Positions 36,601 through 48,600 of a stretch of 64,000 nucleotides of DNA are shown here, one piece after another. Numbering within the stretch: the first letter of the stretch is position 1; each line of letters starts with the position of its first letter. A model generated the notes under the pieces. That model saw only the letters and a list, made by a program, of their open reading frames with translations, was not told the DNA's origin and did no database searches. The translations under genes and the position numbers were made by a program. This DNA is from Isoetes taiwanensis. Lineage: Eukaryota > Streptophyta > Lycopodiopsida > Isoetales > Isoetaceae. The stretch spans positions 252,001-316,000 of the forward strand of contig JAJEKV010000103.1 of NCBI GenBank assembly GCA_021234155.1. The letters run 5' to 3'.

Positions 36601-38622
36601 AATTTGATTTGTATTCACATCAACCATCAATTACCGGAACAAGTATTGCCTCCACGAGGCTATATACATGAAAGCCGCGTATCTGAGATAACAAGATGAC
36701 AAAAGATAACTATAAACACCGTATGCCCGCCCGACTATCAAGCGGCACTGCACAAGCTTACGTGTTAGTAACATGCATAAGAGTTATCCAATAGTGTCAA
36801 CATGAAGCAATGGTGGCGGTGGTTGCAAGAACACACATATGGAATCCACCACATCACCATAGCATCGCCCGGCGGACACACCCCTCCATATCTAGGCGAT
36901 GCGTCGTCCCTAGAACCCCAGCTGGTGGATCCAATGTCGGGGGAAAGCTGCCGGGGCATCATAAGGAGGCATGAGGCTACTCATTGTTGGTTCCGCATGC
37001 CACTGTCCCATACCAGCGACAAGCTTCACCTCACAAGAGCCCCTCGTTCTTATTTAGATAAGCCACGCTCATCTAATATCATGCCCTGCATAAAACTCCC
37101 TTGGGTAGCATTTCTTTGCTAATCCCGTTACCACTAAGATCTTTGCAACAACGGTGGAGCATCGCTCCACAATGGATACCTGCTTTCCTTTGGTGTCGGT
37201 AGGCATATGATATCGATCCCATACCAATACCATTAGCACGCCTCACCAGCACTCACAAGTACCCATTAGAATAAGCAAAGCTCATTCACACAGATGGGGT
37301 GGCTTATTATGAAGCCCAGCCTTGTAGAGCTTAGTTTTAAGTGCCAACAACCATTCATAATCATGGCTAAGCTGGCCACAACTAAGCATACCAGCTCATA
37401 GCTGAATAATTAGCTTGAGCCCATTCTACAAGGCTTTCCAAGGAGGATTCAAGAAGGCATCAAGAAGCAAGCAGGCCCTCTCTCTTTTCAGATCATCATT
37501 GCCACAAATAACACAGCAGGCCATCACTATGGGTCTGCCATCTCTGTGGCTTAGCCAGTTCATACTCATGGCTTACCAGTAGTACAGTAGTAGGAATCTG
37601 CTGATCTCTGAGGAGAGGTTTTATAAAGCTTGGGGTGCTCTGCCCAAATCGCCAGCTTCCAGGGATTCAGCTTCCGCCTTCGCCTCCTGCAACCATCCGG
37701 CCTCCTTCTGCCCCTTGGATCACTCTTGGCATCTGCTCACATGGCAGAGCCAAATGGCAGTGACCCATTGGACCAACAAGGCTTGAACCAATCAATTGGC
37801 CCAAGATTGGAGCTGCCGGGTTCGTTCACGTTCCATGCAAATTTGCTGCTGTTAACAGCAGCCCAAAGGGTGTGATACCAGCCCCCAATATCAACCATTA
37901 TTAAGGAAATTCCATTTCCTTACCTAAGGAATTTATGGGTGCACATAAGTATCACATTTGCAACAAAAGGAGCAGTGAACTATATGGGAGCAAATTGGCA
38001 TCCACATAACCTAAGCCAACCCCGGAATATTCCCACTCAACAAGGGCATTCTAAACCGAATCGGCCACTAAATTTCCGCAACATTACCTTAGCTAATGTC
38101 GCTCTAATCAGAAATTCTAAGTAACCTACACCCTAGTCTAAATTGTCTAGTGCACTTCACATTTAGACTAGGCCATGCAACCACAATGAACTCAATGACA
38201 ACATGCATCGAGACATTGTATTAGCCCCCAACAACATGCATGTCAATATTTACAACAATGGTCTGACAATATTTGGGCATAACACCACGGTATGCTCAAG
38301 CCCATTTGGACATAGGTCCTCTTACGATTAAGTAGTCGGTAGCAGTTGGGGCACACAGGGGTGTTGAGGCGATAGATGCAACGGAAGCTTTGCCAATGTA
38401 TATATGCGAGCAGAGGGTGGTGGTGCGGAGTCCACTTCCTCGTCCCGAGTATCTGTTTCAATGGAAAAATGGGTAACCAAGTGCAGATCCTGTTCCTCGA
38501 CCATCAGGTAATCCACACACTAGAGCCGCCCCCTTGGTTCCCCTGTCTACAAGTGCAGCGGCTGGAAGACGACCATTGTGCCAACCCATTACAAATAACT
38601 TGGTCAAAGATACTACCCAGCA
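36601..38622. other. Unassigned, probably repeat-derived
   Basis: No coding motif was seen. On the minus strand, GGGGGCTGGTATCACACCC near 37,870 looks a little like a primer binding site but does not match the initiator-Met sequence, and no LTR pair was found around it. Confidence 0.35.
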
Positions 38623-38746
38623 CACAACAAGAAAAAGGCCATTTAGCGACGTCTATAGCGACGTCTATCGCGGCGTCTATCATGATGTCGTAATTTTTCT
38701 TATGTTCTTGCACAAATTTTAAGGCTTTATCATGTTCTTCTCTCAG

Positions 38747-38850
38747 CAACAATGATTGACAACAAGCCTATTGTCAAGTTACCTTCAAGGATTGTAAACT
38801 TGGAACAACTGGATTTTGACACAGAACAACGTCAGTTTATAATGAACAGG
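38747..38850 (+). pseudogene. Captured exon fragment resembling an SNF2-family helicase
   Basis: Inside the CACTA-type element, a splice-acceptor-like TTCTCTCAG is followed by an open frame reading TMIDNKPIVKLPSRIVNLEQ then LDFDTEQRQF. This resembles the segment of plant RAD5/16-type SNF2 ATPases between the two helicase lobes (pattern GKPIVxLPPRxVxLxxVDFxxEERxF). The frame then reaches AACAG/GTTTTA, a possible donor. If correct, the element has taken up a piece of a host gene with at least one intron border. The call rests on pattern likeness from memory. Confidence 0.5.
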
Positions 38851-39000
38851 TTTTATAGCGGTAGCACTTCTCTTTGTGATGATGCATCGCATGCAGGCAA
38901 CACGCTTAAAATGAAGTTGCGGGTTGGTGCATTGAGTCTTTTTTCTACGGTATCAATCGGGCGAATTATTGAATTTGTAATCTAAAAACCATTAACCGCC

Positions 39001-39235
39001 GTGTACAAAAAAATATATGTCACATCGACCTTCCTACGTCACATATACGCTTGGCGTGTCATATCACGCCATATATACGCATCTTGGCGTGTCACATACG
39101 TCACATATACGTCTTGGCGTGTCACATACGTCATATCGTCCACATATACCGCATCTTGGCGTGTCATATCACGTCACATACACGCATCTTGGCGTGTCAT
39201 ATCACGTCACATACGTCACATATACGTCTTCGACG
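39001..39235. repeat. Irregular tandem repeats within the CACTA-type element
   Basis: Units built from TCACATACG, CATATACGCATC and TTGGCGTGTCATATCACG recur five to six times with insertions. They may be multiplied transposase-binding sites. Confidence 0.8.
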
Positions 39236-39585
39236 GTGTCGCCACGTTACGTGATGTCACGGGGCGTCGCATGCGCGACATGGCGACGCCGCAATCGTCC
39301 ACCGGCGCCAAGTCCACCGGGCGTGGCCGGATGGGCCAAAGTCATCGCCCAAATGCGTCGCATGCGGCGTGGACGTCATAAGCATCCGCCGGCGTGATAC
39401 GTAGTCCACGGCGCGGCGTCCACGGCGTGGCAGATGCGCCGTCCGCGATGTCGGGCGTCGCATCACGGCGTGTTTCGCGGCGTGGCGTCGCGTGGCGTCG
39501 CGCATGGTCCGCGTTAATTGCGGCGTCCGCGTGACTCGAGGGCGTCGCAAGCCCGTCGCTAAATGTCCATTCTCTTGTTGTGGCA

Positions 39586-41745
39586 ACAACAACTGCGCCA
39601 TATAAATGCGAAATATGGTTGTCATCGATGATATCCTTGGGGAAAATATTAGAAAAATAAATAGCATAGTCTGGATGATTCAATGCGTCGGGGGAATTGG
39701 TCAAATCGTCAAAACCAACCGCCTAATACTACTCTAGAAAAAATATTGTGAGGGCCTTAATTTCCATAAATAGATGGCAATCAAAGCTATGCTTAAGCGG
39801 CGGAGAAGCAAATGTATTACTTTATTAGAAAGGTCTAACCTTTGCAATGTGAGGCGTAAGAAGTAGAAAGTAGATGTAATTGCTTTTTAATTCGCCAAGA
39901 AAAATGGAAAAATAGAAGCTTAAATTTACGAGCGAGTTCTTAGGTGTCATGGCATAATCAAATCTGAGATGATATAATTCATTATCATGGTTAGTACTAC
40001 TAATCTGTGTTTGAAGGGCTTCTGAAATAGCTTACTATCCAGGTAAGCCACTAAAAGGTCCTCTGCAGCTTCTCTATAGGCCACTAAAATGTCCTCTATA
40101 GCTCATCAAATTTACCGTTCTTGACAATGTTTAACTGGGAAGAACAAAATGTAATAAATGCTTTGTTTGATGCAAACAAAGGCATAAAGATGTACAAGTC
40201 TTTAGAATAATATAACTGATGGCAAAATACCTCTTTTCCTGCAAAGAACGGTAGGGAGACAGGCCATTTTCTTCAAGCAAGTAATCAAGTTAATAATCCC
40301 AGATGTCTTAAAGAACGTTTATGCAAGTGAACAAAGAAGAAAAACCTGAGCAAAACGGAAGTTAAACTCATGCTTAATGAACATTAAACCCTAGGGCTAG
40401 CAGAGAATGCACCTTAGAAGCCAACACAACAACTCTCATCCTACAGTTGTGAGAAACATCCGCTAGAAAGCTATTTAGGCATGAAATCGGCCATGTACAT
40501 TCAGATATGAATCATCAAGAGTGTGCCATCCCAAGCTCCATTCGAACCCCGTGGAGCCGAACTTGAAGAAGCGGATAATGCTTGGAAGCGGATCGTGATA
40601 CCATTATAATATAAGATATAAGATTAATAAAAATTCTTTTGGACTATAATTTTGTTTTAAGCATGTAATGAAATTCCTTTGTTTGAGTTGTATTCTTGGT
40701 GTTCTCGCCTAGCGATCCGAGAAAACAGAAGGAAATATATAGGATGTTTGGACCCACCTTAACACAACAATGCTCAAATTTTGGATAGTTATAGAGGCCG
40801 ACAACTTTTCGCTCGTCCTTTTTGTGTAAAATAACAGGGTTCCAAAAAAAAAAGGGAATTGCATGTGACCCACTTTAATTAAATGCGAGTTAGCAGATCC
40901 AAAAATGATTTATGCAAATACTCTAAATAAAGCAATGCACGAAACAAACTACTTGGAATACACAGTACCTCAAGACTCAAGAAGTTTTATATTTTCTGAA
41001 AAAATCGGTCGTACATAAATGCGAAAGGGAGGAAATATGCAAGTCGGTAGTCATAACTTCGGCTTAGTGAGATATCATCATCGCCAGAGATCCATTAGGA
41101 TGTTCTACCTTCAAAGAAACACAAAAAAATGCTTTGTTTTAATTTATAGATAGAGGAGAAAAACTTTAAATGAGAAAAGTAAAAAACCTTTCTATAAGAC
41201 GAAAAGAAAACTTGTCTGCTGCAGATCTGCTGGCCTTGCCAAAACTCTGCTTGCCTGCTGCCAAAACTGCTAAAATCCATTGGCATTTTTCCAAATCCGC
41301 TTGCCAAAATCCGTTGGTCTAGGTTGCTTAGACCCTGCACTATCGCCATCATCACCACAAACTTTAAGCGAATCGATTTGGGAGGCAGCATTGTAATGTG
41401 AAATGGGTCAGATTTGATATAAAAACGGAGGCGAGAAATAGGAAAAGCAAACCGTAAAGATCTCGTGCTACAACTAATATGGATTGGGCAAGTTCTCGGA
41501 GGAATCATCTGGCTGTTGAAGATCTCAAGAGGCTACTACTTGCGAGCAAGGAAAACCAGTAAAACTAAGGAATGAAAACAAGTTAAAAAAAATCAAGGGC
41601 CATGATGCTACACAGACCATCCTCTTATTTCTCCTTGAGATAGATACTTGCTTTAGGTTATAATGCATCCATGTTGCTCAATTTAATGGGTAATGCAATC
41701 TTTTGGGCAATCCATAAAAGCTTGTTTTACATTGATAAGCTTGTT
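39586..41745. other. Unassigned spacer
   Basis: AT-rich, with no recognised gene or repeat. It is the downstream flank of the minus-strand LRR gene. Confidence 0.4.
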
Positions 41746-43872
41746 TTACACTTTTAAAGCACATATTATGCCCAATAGGAGACCTAAACAAGCTCCAATA
41801 AAGTACCCGGGGTTTTCAAAATATTCTTTTAACCAGCTATTCCAATTCTGTTTCTCCCTTACTGAACCATCTCCACTATTTGAATTTGTTGTTTTACATG
41901 CTGATAAAGGCCGACCACACAGTTGCGGATTTCCTTCAAATGAAGATGCTTCAAAGGTGTCACAGTGACCACCTATCGGAATAGCTCCACTTAAATTGTT
42001 GTGAGACAGATTATACACACTGAGGTTGTCATTGCCGCATAACTCTGATGGGATTGTACCACTTAAGTTATTCCACGAAAGATCCAACGACTCCAGTGCT
42101 TTATCATTTCCTAATTGGAGAGGAATCTCTCCGATAAAGTAGTTATGTGATAAGTTCAGTTGCTTGAGCATTGGAAGATCACCAAACTGCCATGGAATGG
42201 GTCCATTCAACTTATTGTTGGACACATCAAATGATGTTCTTATATGCTTTGCTATTTCATCACATTGGAATGGGTGAATTGTACCCTTCCATCTTATATA
42301 GATAGTGGTTTTGTCTCCATAACATAAGCCGTTCCAGGAGCTCACATTTCGAAGCATGCTAAGTCCTCCGAGATCTCCAGGAAGGCTGCCTGTAAGTTTA
42401 TTGTTTGACAAATCTAAAACTGCATTTCTCCAGAAAGTACCAATACATTGAGGAATTGTGCCTTCTAGATTAGTGTATGCCAGGTTGAGATAGAAAATAC
42501 CTTTCCAGTTGCACAACTCTGAAATATTACCTATCAAACAATTGTTTGAGAGGTCCAGAAAAGTGAGCGAGAGATTAGCAAGCTCATTTAGCATACCAGT
42601 CAAACTGTTATAGTTTAAAAATAGAAGGTTCAGAGTCTGGCAGTTACCCAACTCCTTGGGAATTTTACCTCTCAAGTTATTGGCACTGAGATCTAGGTAT
42701 TTCAGAGAACAATTGGCGAACAATCCACTTGGGATGTTTCCCGATAAGTTATTGCTTTGCAGATATAAGAAACTAAGAGCAGATAACTTACCTAGCTCCT
42801 CTGGTATACTACCTGTGAGCCCATTATTGTTTTGATTCCGATTAAAACTCAGATCCAATTCTTCCAGAGCAGAACAGTTGCCCAGCTCCCTTGGAATTTG
42901 GCCACTCAAACTATTGTTGGTGAGTCTCAAATATTGGAGAGCAGAACAGTTGCCCAGCTCCCTTGGAATCTCGCCACTCAATTGATTGACGCTGAGATCC
43001 AATTCTTCCAGAGCAGAACAGTTGCCCAGCTCCATTGGAATCTTGCCACTCAAAATATTGTTGTTGAGAAACAAATATTGGAGATTAGAACAGTTGCCCA
43101 GCTCCCTTGGAATCTCGCCACTCAATTGATTGTACCAGAGGTTCAAATATTGGAGAGCAAAACAGTTTCCCAGCTCCCTTGGAATCTCACCACTCAAATT
43201 ATTGGTCCAGAGTTGCAAAATATAGAGGGCAGAACAGTTGCCCAGCTCCCTTGGAATTTCGCCACTCAATTGATTGATGCTGAAATCCAAATATTGGAGA
43301 GCAGAACAGTTGCCCAGCTCCCTTGGAATCTCCCCACTCAAATTATTATCGGTGAGACTCAAATATTGGAGAGCAGAACAGTTACCCAGCTCCCTTGGAA
43401 TCTCGCCACTCAATTGGTTGGCGCTGAGATCCAAATATTGGAGAGCAGAACAGTTGCCCAGCTCCCTTGGAATCTCGCCACTCAAGTGATTGTCGTGGAG
43501 ATCCAAGAGGACAAGGTCAGAGAGTGAACCAAAACATGCATCAATCGAACCATTCTGAAATGAGTCAGTTATTGTCAAATTCTGCAGGCCTCTGCATTTG
43601 CATAATTCATCACCAAGCGCTTCATAAAGTCCACCATCAAAGTCGTAAAAATCAAGATATATGGCCTGTACCCGTCTAGAGGAGGAATAACAAGTGATTC
43701 CTCTCCATTTGCACATTAAACTGCTATTCTTTTCAGTCCAATCTGATAATACATTATCTAGGTCCACACGATTTTTGAAACTCAAGAGAGCATCAACATC
43801 GTCATCGTTTTGTGCCCCGCACTTACAACACAGCGCTACAAGGAAGAACACAGACAACAAAATTCTATCCAT
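41746..43872 (-). CDS. LRR receptor-like protein (RLP type, no kinase)
   Basis: A cell-surface leucine-rich repeat protein of 708 residues, expected to sense a ligand with partner kinases. It starts at an ATG and has a signal peptide (MDRILLSVFFLVALCCKCGA). The LRR N-cap follows (DVDALLSFKNRV, SDWTEKNSSLMCKWRGITC). About 20 extracellular LRRs of the plant type LxxLxLxxNxLSGxIPxELGN come next, then an island near residues 515-550 (TIYIRWKGTIHPFQ). Four more LRRs precede the C-cap SFEGNPQLCGRPLSACK. A membrane span lies at about 689-707 (YFIGACLGLLLGIICALKV) and the protein ends there. Layout and island match PSKR-related and RLP families. Lack of any cytoplasmic part marks it as an RLP or a kinase-less relative of an RLK. 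LRRs at residues 124-342 are nearly identical to each other. Confidence 0.93.
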   Translation of the reverse strand: MDRILLSVFFLVALCCKCGAQNDDDVDALLSFKNRVDLDNVLSDWTEKNSSLMCKWRGITCYSSSRRVQAIYLDFYDFDGGLYEALGDELCKCRGLQNLTITDSFQNGSIDACFGSLSDLVLLDLHDNHLSGEIPRELGNCSALQYLDLSANQLSGEIPRELGNCSALQYLSLTDNNLSGEIPRELGNCSALQYLDFSINQLSGEIPRELGNCSALYILQLWTNNLSGEIPRELGNCFALQYLNLWYNQLSGEIPRELGNCSNLQYLFLNNNILSGKIPMELGNCSALEELDLSVNQLSGEIPRELGNCSALQYLRLTNNSLSGQIPRELGNCSALEELDLSFNRNQNNNGLTGSIPEELGKLSALSFLYLQSNNLSGNIPSGLFANCSLKYLDLSANNLRGKIPKELGNCQTLNLLFLNYNSLTGMLNELANLSLTFLDLSNNCLIGNISELCNWKGIFYLNLAYTNLEGTIPQCIGTFWRNAVLDLSNNKLTGSLPGDLGGLSMLRNVSSWNGLCYGDKTTIYIRWKGTIHPFQCDEIAKHIRTSFDVSNNKLNGPIPWQFGDLPMLKQLNLSHNYFIGEIPLQLGNDKALESLDLSWNNLSGTIPSELCGNDNLSVYNLSHNNLSGAIPIGGHCDTFEASSFEGNPQLCGRPLSACKTTNSNSGDGSVREKQNWNSWLKEYFENPGYFIGACLGLLLGIICALKV
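42845..43500 (-). repeat. Nine near-identical 72-bp LRR units inside the coding region
   Basis: The phrase CAGTTGCCCAGCTCC and the following CTTGGAATCTCGCCACTCAA recur at about 42,877, 42,948, 43,018, 43,090, 43,163, 43,235, 43,307, 43,379 and 43,451. Each period is 70-73 bp and codes for one 24-residue LRR. The DNA-level likeness means recent expansion or conversion. Confidence 0.92.
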
Positions 43873-44880
43873 TTTCTGCTGCTAGCTTGGCTTGCTGGAT
43901 AGCAGCTGATTCAAATAGTTAGCATGGACTTTAAACAAGTACAAGTTTAGCCTATAAAGAAAGAAACTCGTGCAAGACTCTTTAAAGCTCTTGTATTAAT
44001 GTTGATAATACTTTCTTAGGAGCTTCAATTTTGGAATTCGTCCAGTTATCAAGATAAAAATATGCTGACTGCATTTATACGACGTTGACAGCATGCAATT
44101 TGTAACGTGGTAGGTAGATGGAATTTATAGCAAGCATCGTTTTAATTAGCACTGAATAATCCTATGGTTGGCATTGGGTGCAATTTGTGGTTCAAATCAA
44201 CAGCTAGCCTTAACAAGACAATTGACAAACTGCACAATTCTCACCACAATTCTCACCATAAGACGATGACTTCTTCTTTTTTGTTCTTGAGTTCACATGC
44301 ATACGTTTCGAATGGACCAGATTCTGCAACCATCGAAACAGACTAATTAAAACATCAATATCTGTATTTTCCTTCCGCAAGTTTACATTTAAAAACTGTA
44401 AAACGAATTAAGACCATGGAATGGGTTAGCGATTCTGGGCCCATAAGATATAATGAGCTGTGGATTTATATTGAAACATCATTATCACCAGCCCACAATG
44501 CAGCTTTTGAAATTGGGCCTGCCCGTGCCAAAAAATTTAGTAAGTTAGGAACTTCATTGTGCATGGCATTGGTAAGATCGGATGATACTTGGTTAATTCA
44601 AAATAGACATGAAAATCCAAGAGACATTGTGCATCGGCATCGCTCTGCGATGCCAGGCGGATTTGGCACGGGCATTGCAATTCTGTGTTGGGTCAATAAT
44701 GCCAGGTCCATTCAAATTGCCCATGTTTCGAGTTACAGGGATTAAAGTTGAGTTGCATCCCCACAAAATATCGATCCTTTATACTTATTAGCATAGTATT
44801 AGTATGTCTTTGTGAAGAAGATACAATACACTACTTTAATATGTGACGTTAATGCTCGAAACCATTTATGGACATCTTGG
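43873..44880. other. Unassigned spacer upstream of the LRR gene
   Basis: It should hold the promoter of the LRR gene (minus strand), but no site was singled out. A plus-strand frame at 44,416-44,745 has no family motif. Confidence 0.35.
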
Positions 44881-45350
44881 TAGCTCAATTTTAAGATGTC
44901 CACAACGAGCATACCATAGCCTTGAGGATCTCAAGTAAGATCTCAAACTATTTCTTTTAGTTGGACTCCATTGGAAACACACTCTAATGCATGTCATGCA
45001 TTTACACTTCATGCGAATCATGTGTAGAGATATTACACACCAGCCTTAGCCGTCAACATTGCAAGTATGTTCAAGGTAACAGTTGGATCATTGGACAGTC
45101 AATGCCAACAAGATGCACCAAATGATCAATTCCATTTAAATTTGGACACTATGGTGGGTTAACACATGTACACACATGACATTTTCACCATCTCGCGGGT
45201 GTTTTGCTGTTCAACATTGCTTTGCCCATGGTAGTTCGATTGCAAGATGCCCACAACAAGCATACCATAGCCTTGAAATGGGATCTCAAAAAACATTTTA
45301 AATTATTTCTTCTAGTTGAATCATTGCAAGATGTCCACATGTGCATGACC
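44880..45350. repeat. Diverged duplication, period about 350 bp
   Basis: AAGATGTCCACAACGAGCAT at 44,892 and AAGATGCCCACAACAAGCAT at 45,244 start blocks that both continue ACCATAGCCTTGA, ATCTCAA and TATTTCTT. The second block also repeats GCAAGATGTCCAC. Confidence 0.7.
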
Positions 45351-45369
45351 GTTATGAGCTCAATGGCCT

Positions 45370-45640
45370 ATAGGATCCAAACAACAAAGAACAATCGACC
45401 TATTACTCTCCAAGTTAAAAAGTCCCTCAAAGGGTTTTTGATGGAAAAACCTTAGCAATAATAGGCCTACTGATGAACTGTACATTTGTACATGGTAATG
45501 ATCGAGGGCATAATTGAGCACTCATGTCCGTTATCCCTTAAATGTAAGATGTCAGTACACCCACAGAAGGTGTATTCATCATTACATGTAGCAGTTGGTT
45601 AGGTTTAACCACCCGCCGTATCATGCCCATATAGGCAAAA
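45370..45640 (-). mobile_element. LINE 3' UTR fragment without a tail
   Basis: On the minus strand it matches the 3' ends at 23.8 and 34.1 kb: CCATGTACAAATGTACAG, the AAAAACCCTTTGAGGGAC hairpin and GAGAGTAATAGG. The last bases and pentanucleotide tail are missing. Confidence 0.65.
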
Positions 45641-48600
45641 GTATTGGGTAGTTTTGAAGGGTGTGGCATTAATGAGTTTCAACTAGCACTATTATAAAAA
45701 GCCATGGAAAGTAGAAAATAAACAATTTACAGTTTAGAACCTTCGAAGAAGCTTCTTATTGGTACTAGAAGTACAACCCCTACACACGAAGCCGAGAGAG
45801 ATACTAGCAAGCATGTACAATTTCGGCGAAGGCGAAGCAATCAAAATAAGAAACTTACTAATTATATTTCAAAAGAAAGCAAGGAAAACAAGACATTATT
45901 AATAATGTGCCCAAAATGCCAAACCGTATAAATATAATATACTAGTAATGGTGCCCAGCATTGCTGGGCATCGTTGGAAGCCTGCAAAAAGTAGGAACTT
46001 GTGAATGAGATTTTTGAAAATATTTGTGATTGTTTGTTACTTTCTTGTTGGAATGTAATGTTAGCTAAGGTTGGAAACATGTCAATGATGAACCTTTAGA
46101 TGTGTGGTTTGTGTTAATTTGACATTTTATATCTCCATTAATCTTTTATTTTGGTTTTTGTTTACATTTCTATGAATTCCTTGGTGTGACTAAACAGTAT
46201 TAGTGCAAAAGAAGCACTTAAAAAGAAGCTTCTTATTTCATAAAAATGTATGCTTATCAACATTCATGCTCTACTTTGCAAATAAAAGTTTCTTTCTTTG
46301 CCTTCCATATCATACCAAACATTGTATTTCTATTATAGCTCCCTCGAGGGATTCACCTTTTTGGCATATAATCCATGTGAGTTCAATGGAGGGGGGTTTT
46401 TTTAGACCATTTGCCTACGTATATGTAGGGGCTAGGGGTGCAGTATATAGTGCAAAATATATACACAGAGGGGTCAAATTGCCTTTTGAAAATGCGTATA
46501 CAAGGGGGGTTTTCTGCTACCCTTCGAACGCAGATGTCATACCCCCTTATGTATAAGTGCATCCTCCGGACAGCTCTATTATGCCATCAGGAATTAACCT
46601 TGAGGTGCTGTCTAAACCATATTTACATTTCTGCAGCTTATGACAAAAGGCATTATATGTATTCAAATGGAGCAGGCATGAGCAAATGGAGTCTTTTTAA
46701 GAAAAGTTAAGATATGCACCAAAAATGCAGTTTGGTTTTTTAGATATATGAACAGCCTGTATGCGTAGTTTGAATCACTAGAGCCAATAGGAAAAGAGGC
46801 ATGCAAAAGTTTAAATTTAAGCTTAAACAAAAGCACATTCACGAGTATTATCTAAAGGTGCTCTTCTCTATCCCAAATTTCTCAGAGACCTCATCTAATC
46901 ACATCTCTTGAACGATTTGCATAGGGCAGCTTCTATACATACTATTACAAATGCTTCCATGATATAATAGATCTACTTTTTCATGGAATCTATAAAAAAG
47001 ATCTACTTGTTATCCTCAAGTTCTCCTTCCATCATGCATTCTCATAAACATCTATGAAAAACATCTAATCAAGCTTCTTGGTTTCACCCTCCAAACTGAT
47101 TTTGGACCAAAGCTGTTGTAGATGAGTCAAACATTCTCATTTCTGAGCTTGGTGACTCAGATCCCAAACCGGATGTATTATAGGTCCCCCTGCAGCATGA
47201 ACAAGGTAATTGATGACACTAAACAAATCATTCTTTATTTTATTAGTCCACTTTAATCTATTATCCACAATTCGTTTGCAATATTTATACGATATGTCAT
47301 ATGTTAAGATGCATTTTGTATTTATATGAGAAGGAGTATTGGTACTACGAAAAAATATCATATAAATACGATATGGGGTAGACAAAAGTTGGAAACAATA
47401 GAACGTATCATATGGGGTTTTTTTAGAGAATTTTCGTATACAAAAGTGTTTTTTTGGATTCTAGTAACGCACATGGCGTATCCATATATAGAGAGCTAAC
47501 ACTTCCAAAACAAATATCTAAGATAATGTTCGCTTCTATTATTTTTTTTCCCAAAAGTTTCGTGGTTTGCTGCCCCAGGATCTTTACAATGGCTTGCATA
47601 TTCATGTGCTCACAATTGTGAAAGGTATTAAAGAGGGTCCTCGATATTCGGATTGACTTTTAGCAAATAACCACAAAAAAATGACAAAAAAAATTGTTGT
47701 GCTTTACTATGATGCTAAAGCACATTATTGATATTTGCTAAATGGCTAACTCGAAACAAGATAGCTTTTCTTAAGATGATTGTAATAGTTCCATTCGAAT
47801 AAGCAATCCACTCATGCTAGAAAGCATGAAACAAACACCTACATAATTAAAAATGTCGATCCAATGAAAACTGATATGATATGGATGTGAATATGGACAT
47901 GGACATGGACATGGACATGGACATGGACATGGACATGGACATGGACATGGACATGGATATGGATATGGATACGGCTATGCACAATTAAATCTAAAGGGCG
48001 TATGAAAATGGTTGGATATGTATAGCTATAGCTGAGAAGTGGTTATCTAGAAAAGCAAGTACCTTCTATCACACTTATAGTTAAGGAATCGTGCATGCCT
48101 TAACAAACATGGTTGCTTAAGGTCTAAAACTCAATCCAAGGGCAATAAAAGTGGCTTGATGAACTTGTACCTAAATGACAACAAACGATCAAGACCATAA
48201 AGACAAATCTTTGATTGAACGAGTTCAATTTCGTTTGTCAAATTTGCTAAGGCACTGCAGGCAACGTTATTGCTGCTTCTTATGGACCCTTTAAAGCTGA
48301 GTGTTTGACAAATACAATCTCATTAAGAAGTTCGCAATCAAAACCAAAGGAAATGATTAGAATTGTATCTGAAAATACAAGTACAGAGTTTGTACTCCTA
48401 TGCAACTACTGTTGGCTTTGGGTAAATTTCTTCTGTAATGAAGTTATAAGATTCTATATGATACAAAGCTATACATGTTAGGTTTATGTCTCAAGAATTG
48501 CCTATTGTGATTGCAAATGGATGGCCACATAAACTAGCATCTCTGTTTTATCTATTTCACTTTTACATTAAGAAAAATAGTTAAACTGGTTTTTTTTTTT

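Larger units (their letters stand above)
38623..39582. mobile_element. CACTA-type (En/Spm-like) non-autonomous DNA transposon, complete, 960 bp
   Basis: The left end reads CACAACAAGAAAAAGGCC then ATTTAGCGACG. The right end is its reverse complement with small changes (CGTCGCTAAATGTCC, then CTCTTGTTGTG). The terminal inverted repeat is about 29 bp. The triplet GCA flanks both ends (38,620-38,622 and 39,583-39,585), the 3-bp target duplication expected of CACTA elements. Left-end subterminal repeats GCGACGTCTAT (from 38,645) and a right half crowded with CGTC and GGCGTGTCA words fit the subterminal-repeat layout of the family. The usual first four bases, CACT, are CACA here. There is no transposase. 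Confidence 0.88.

Noticed and set aside
37860-37885. Possible primer binding site on the minus strand
   Set aside because: It matches only the first eight bases of the initiator-Met type, and no LTR was found next to it.
39001-39397. Overlapping frames of about 126 codons in several frames
   Set aside because: They arise from tandem and CpG-rich repeats in the CACTA-type element.
42832-43527. A 231-codon plus-strand frame with regular repeats
   Set aside because: It is the antisense of the LRR units, and the periodicity comes from the real gene on the minus strand.
44416-44745. Frame of 109 codons as a gene
   Set aside because: No motif, signal peptide or homologous neighbour. Its length is within chance for this much DNA.
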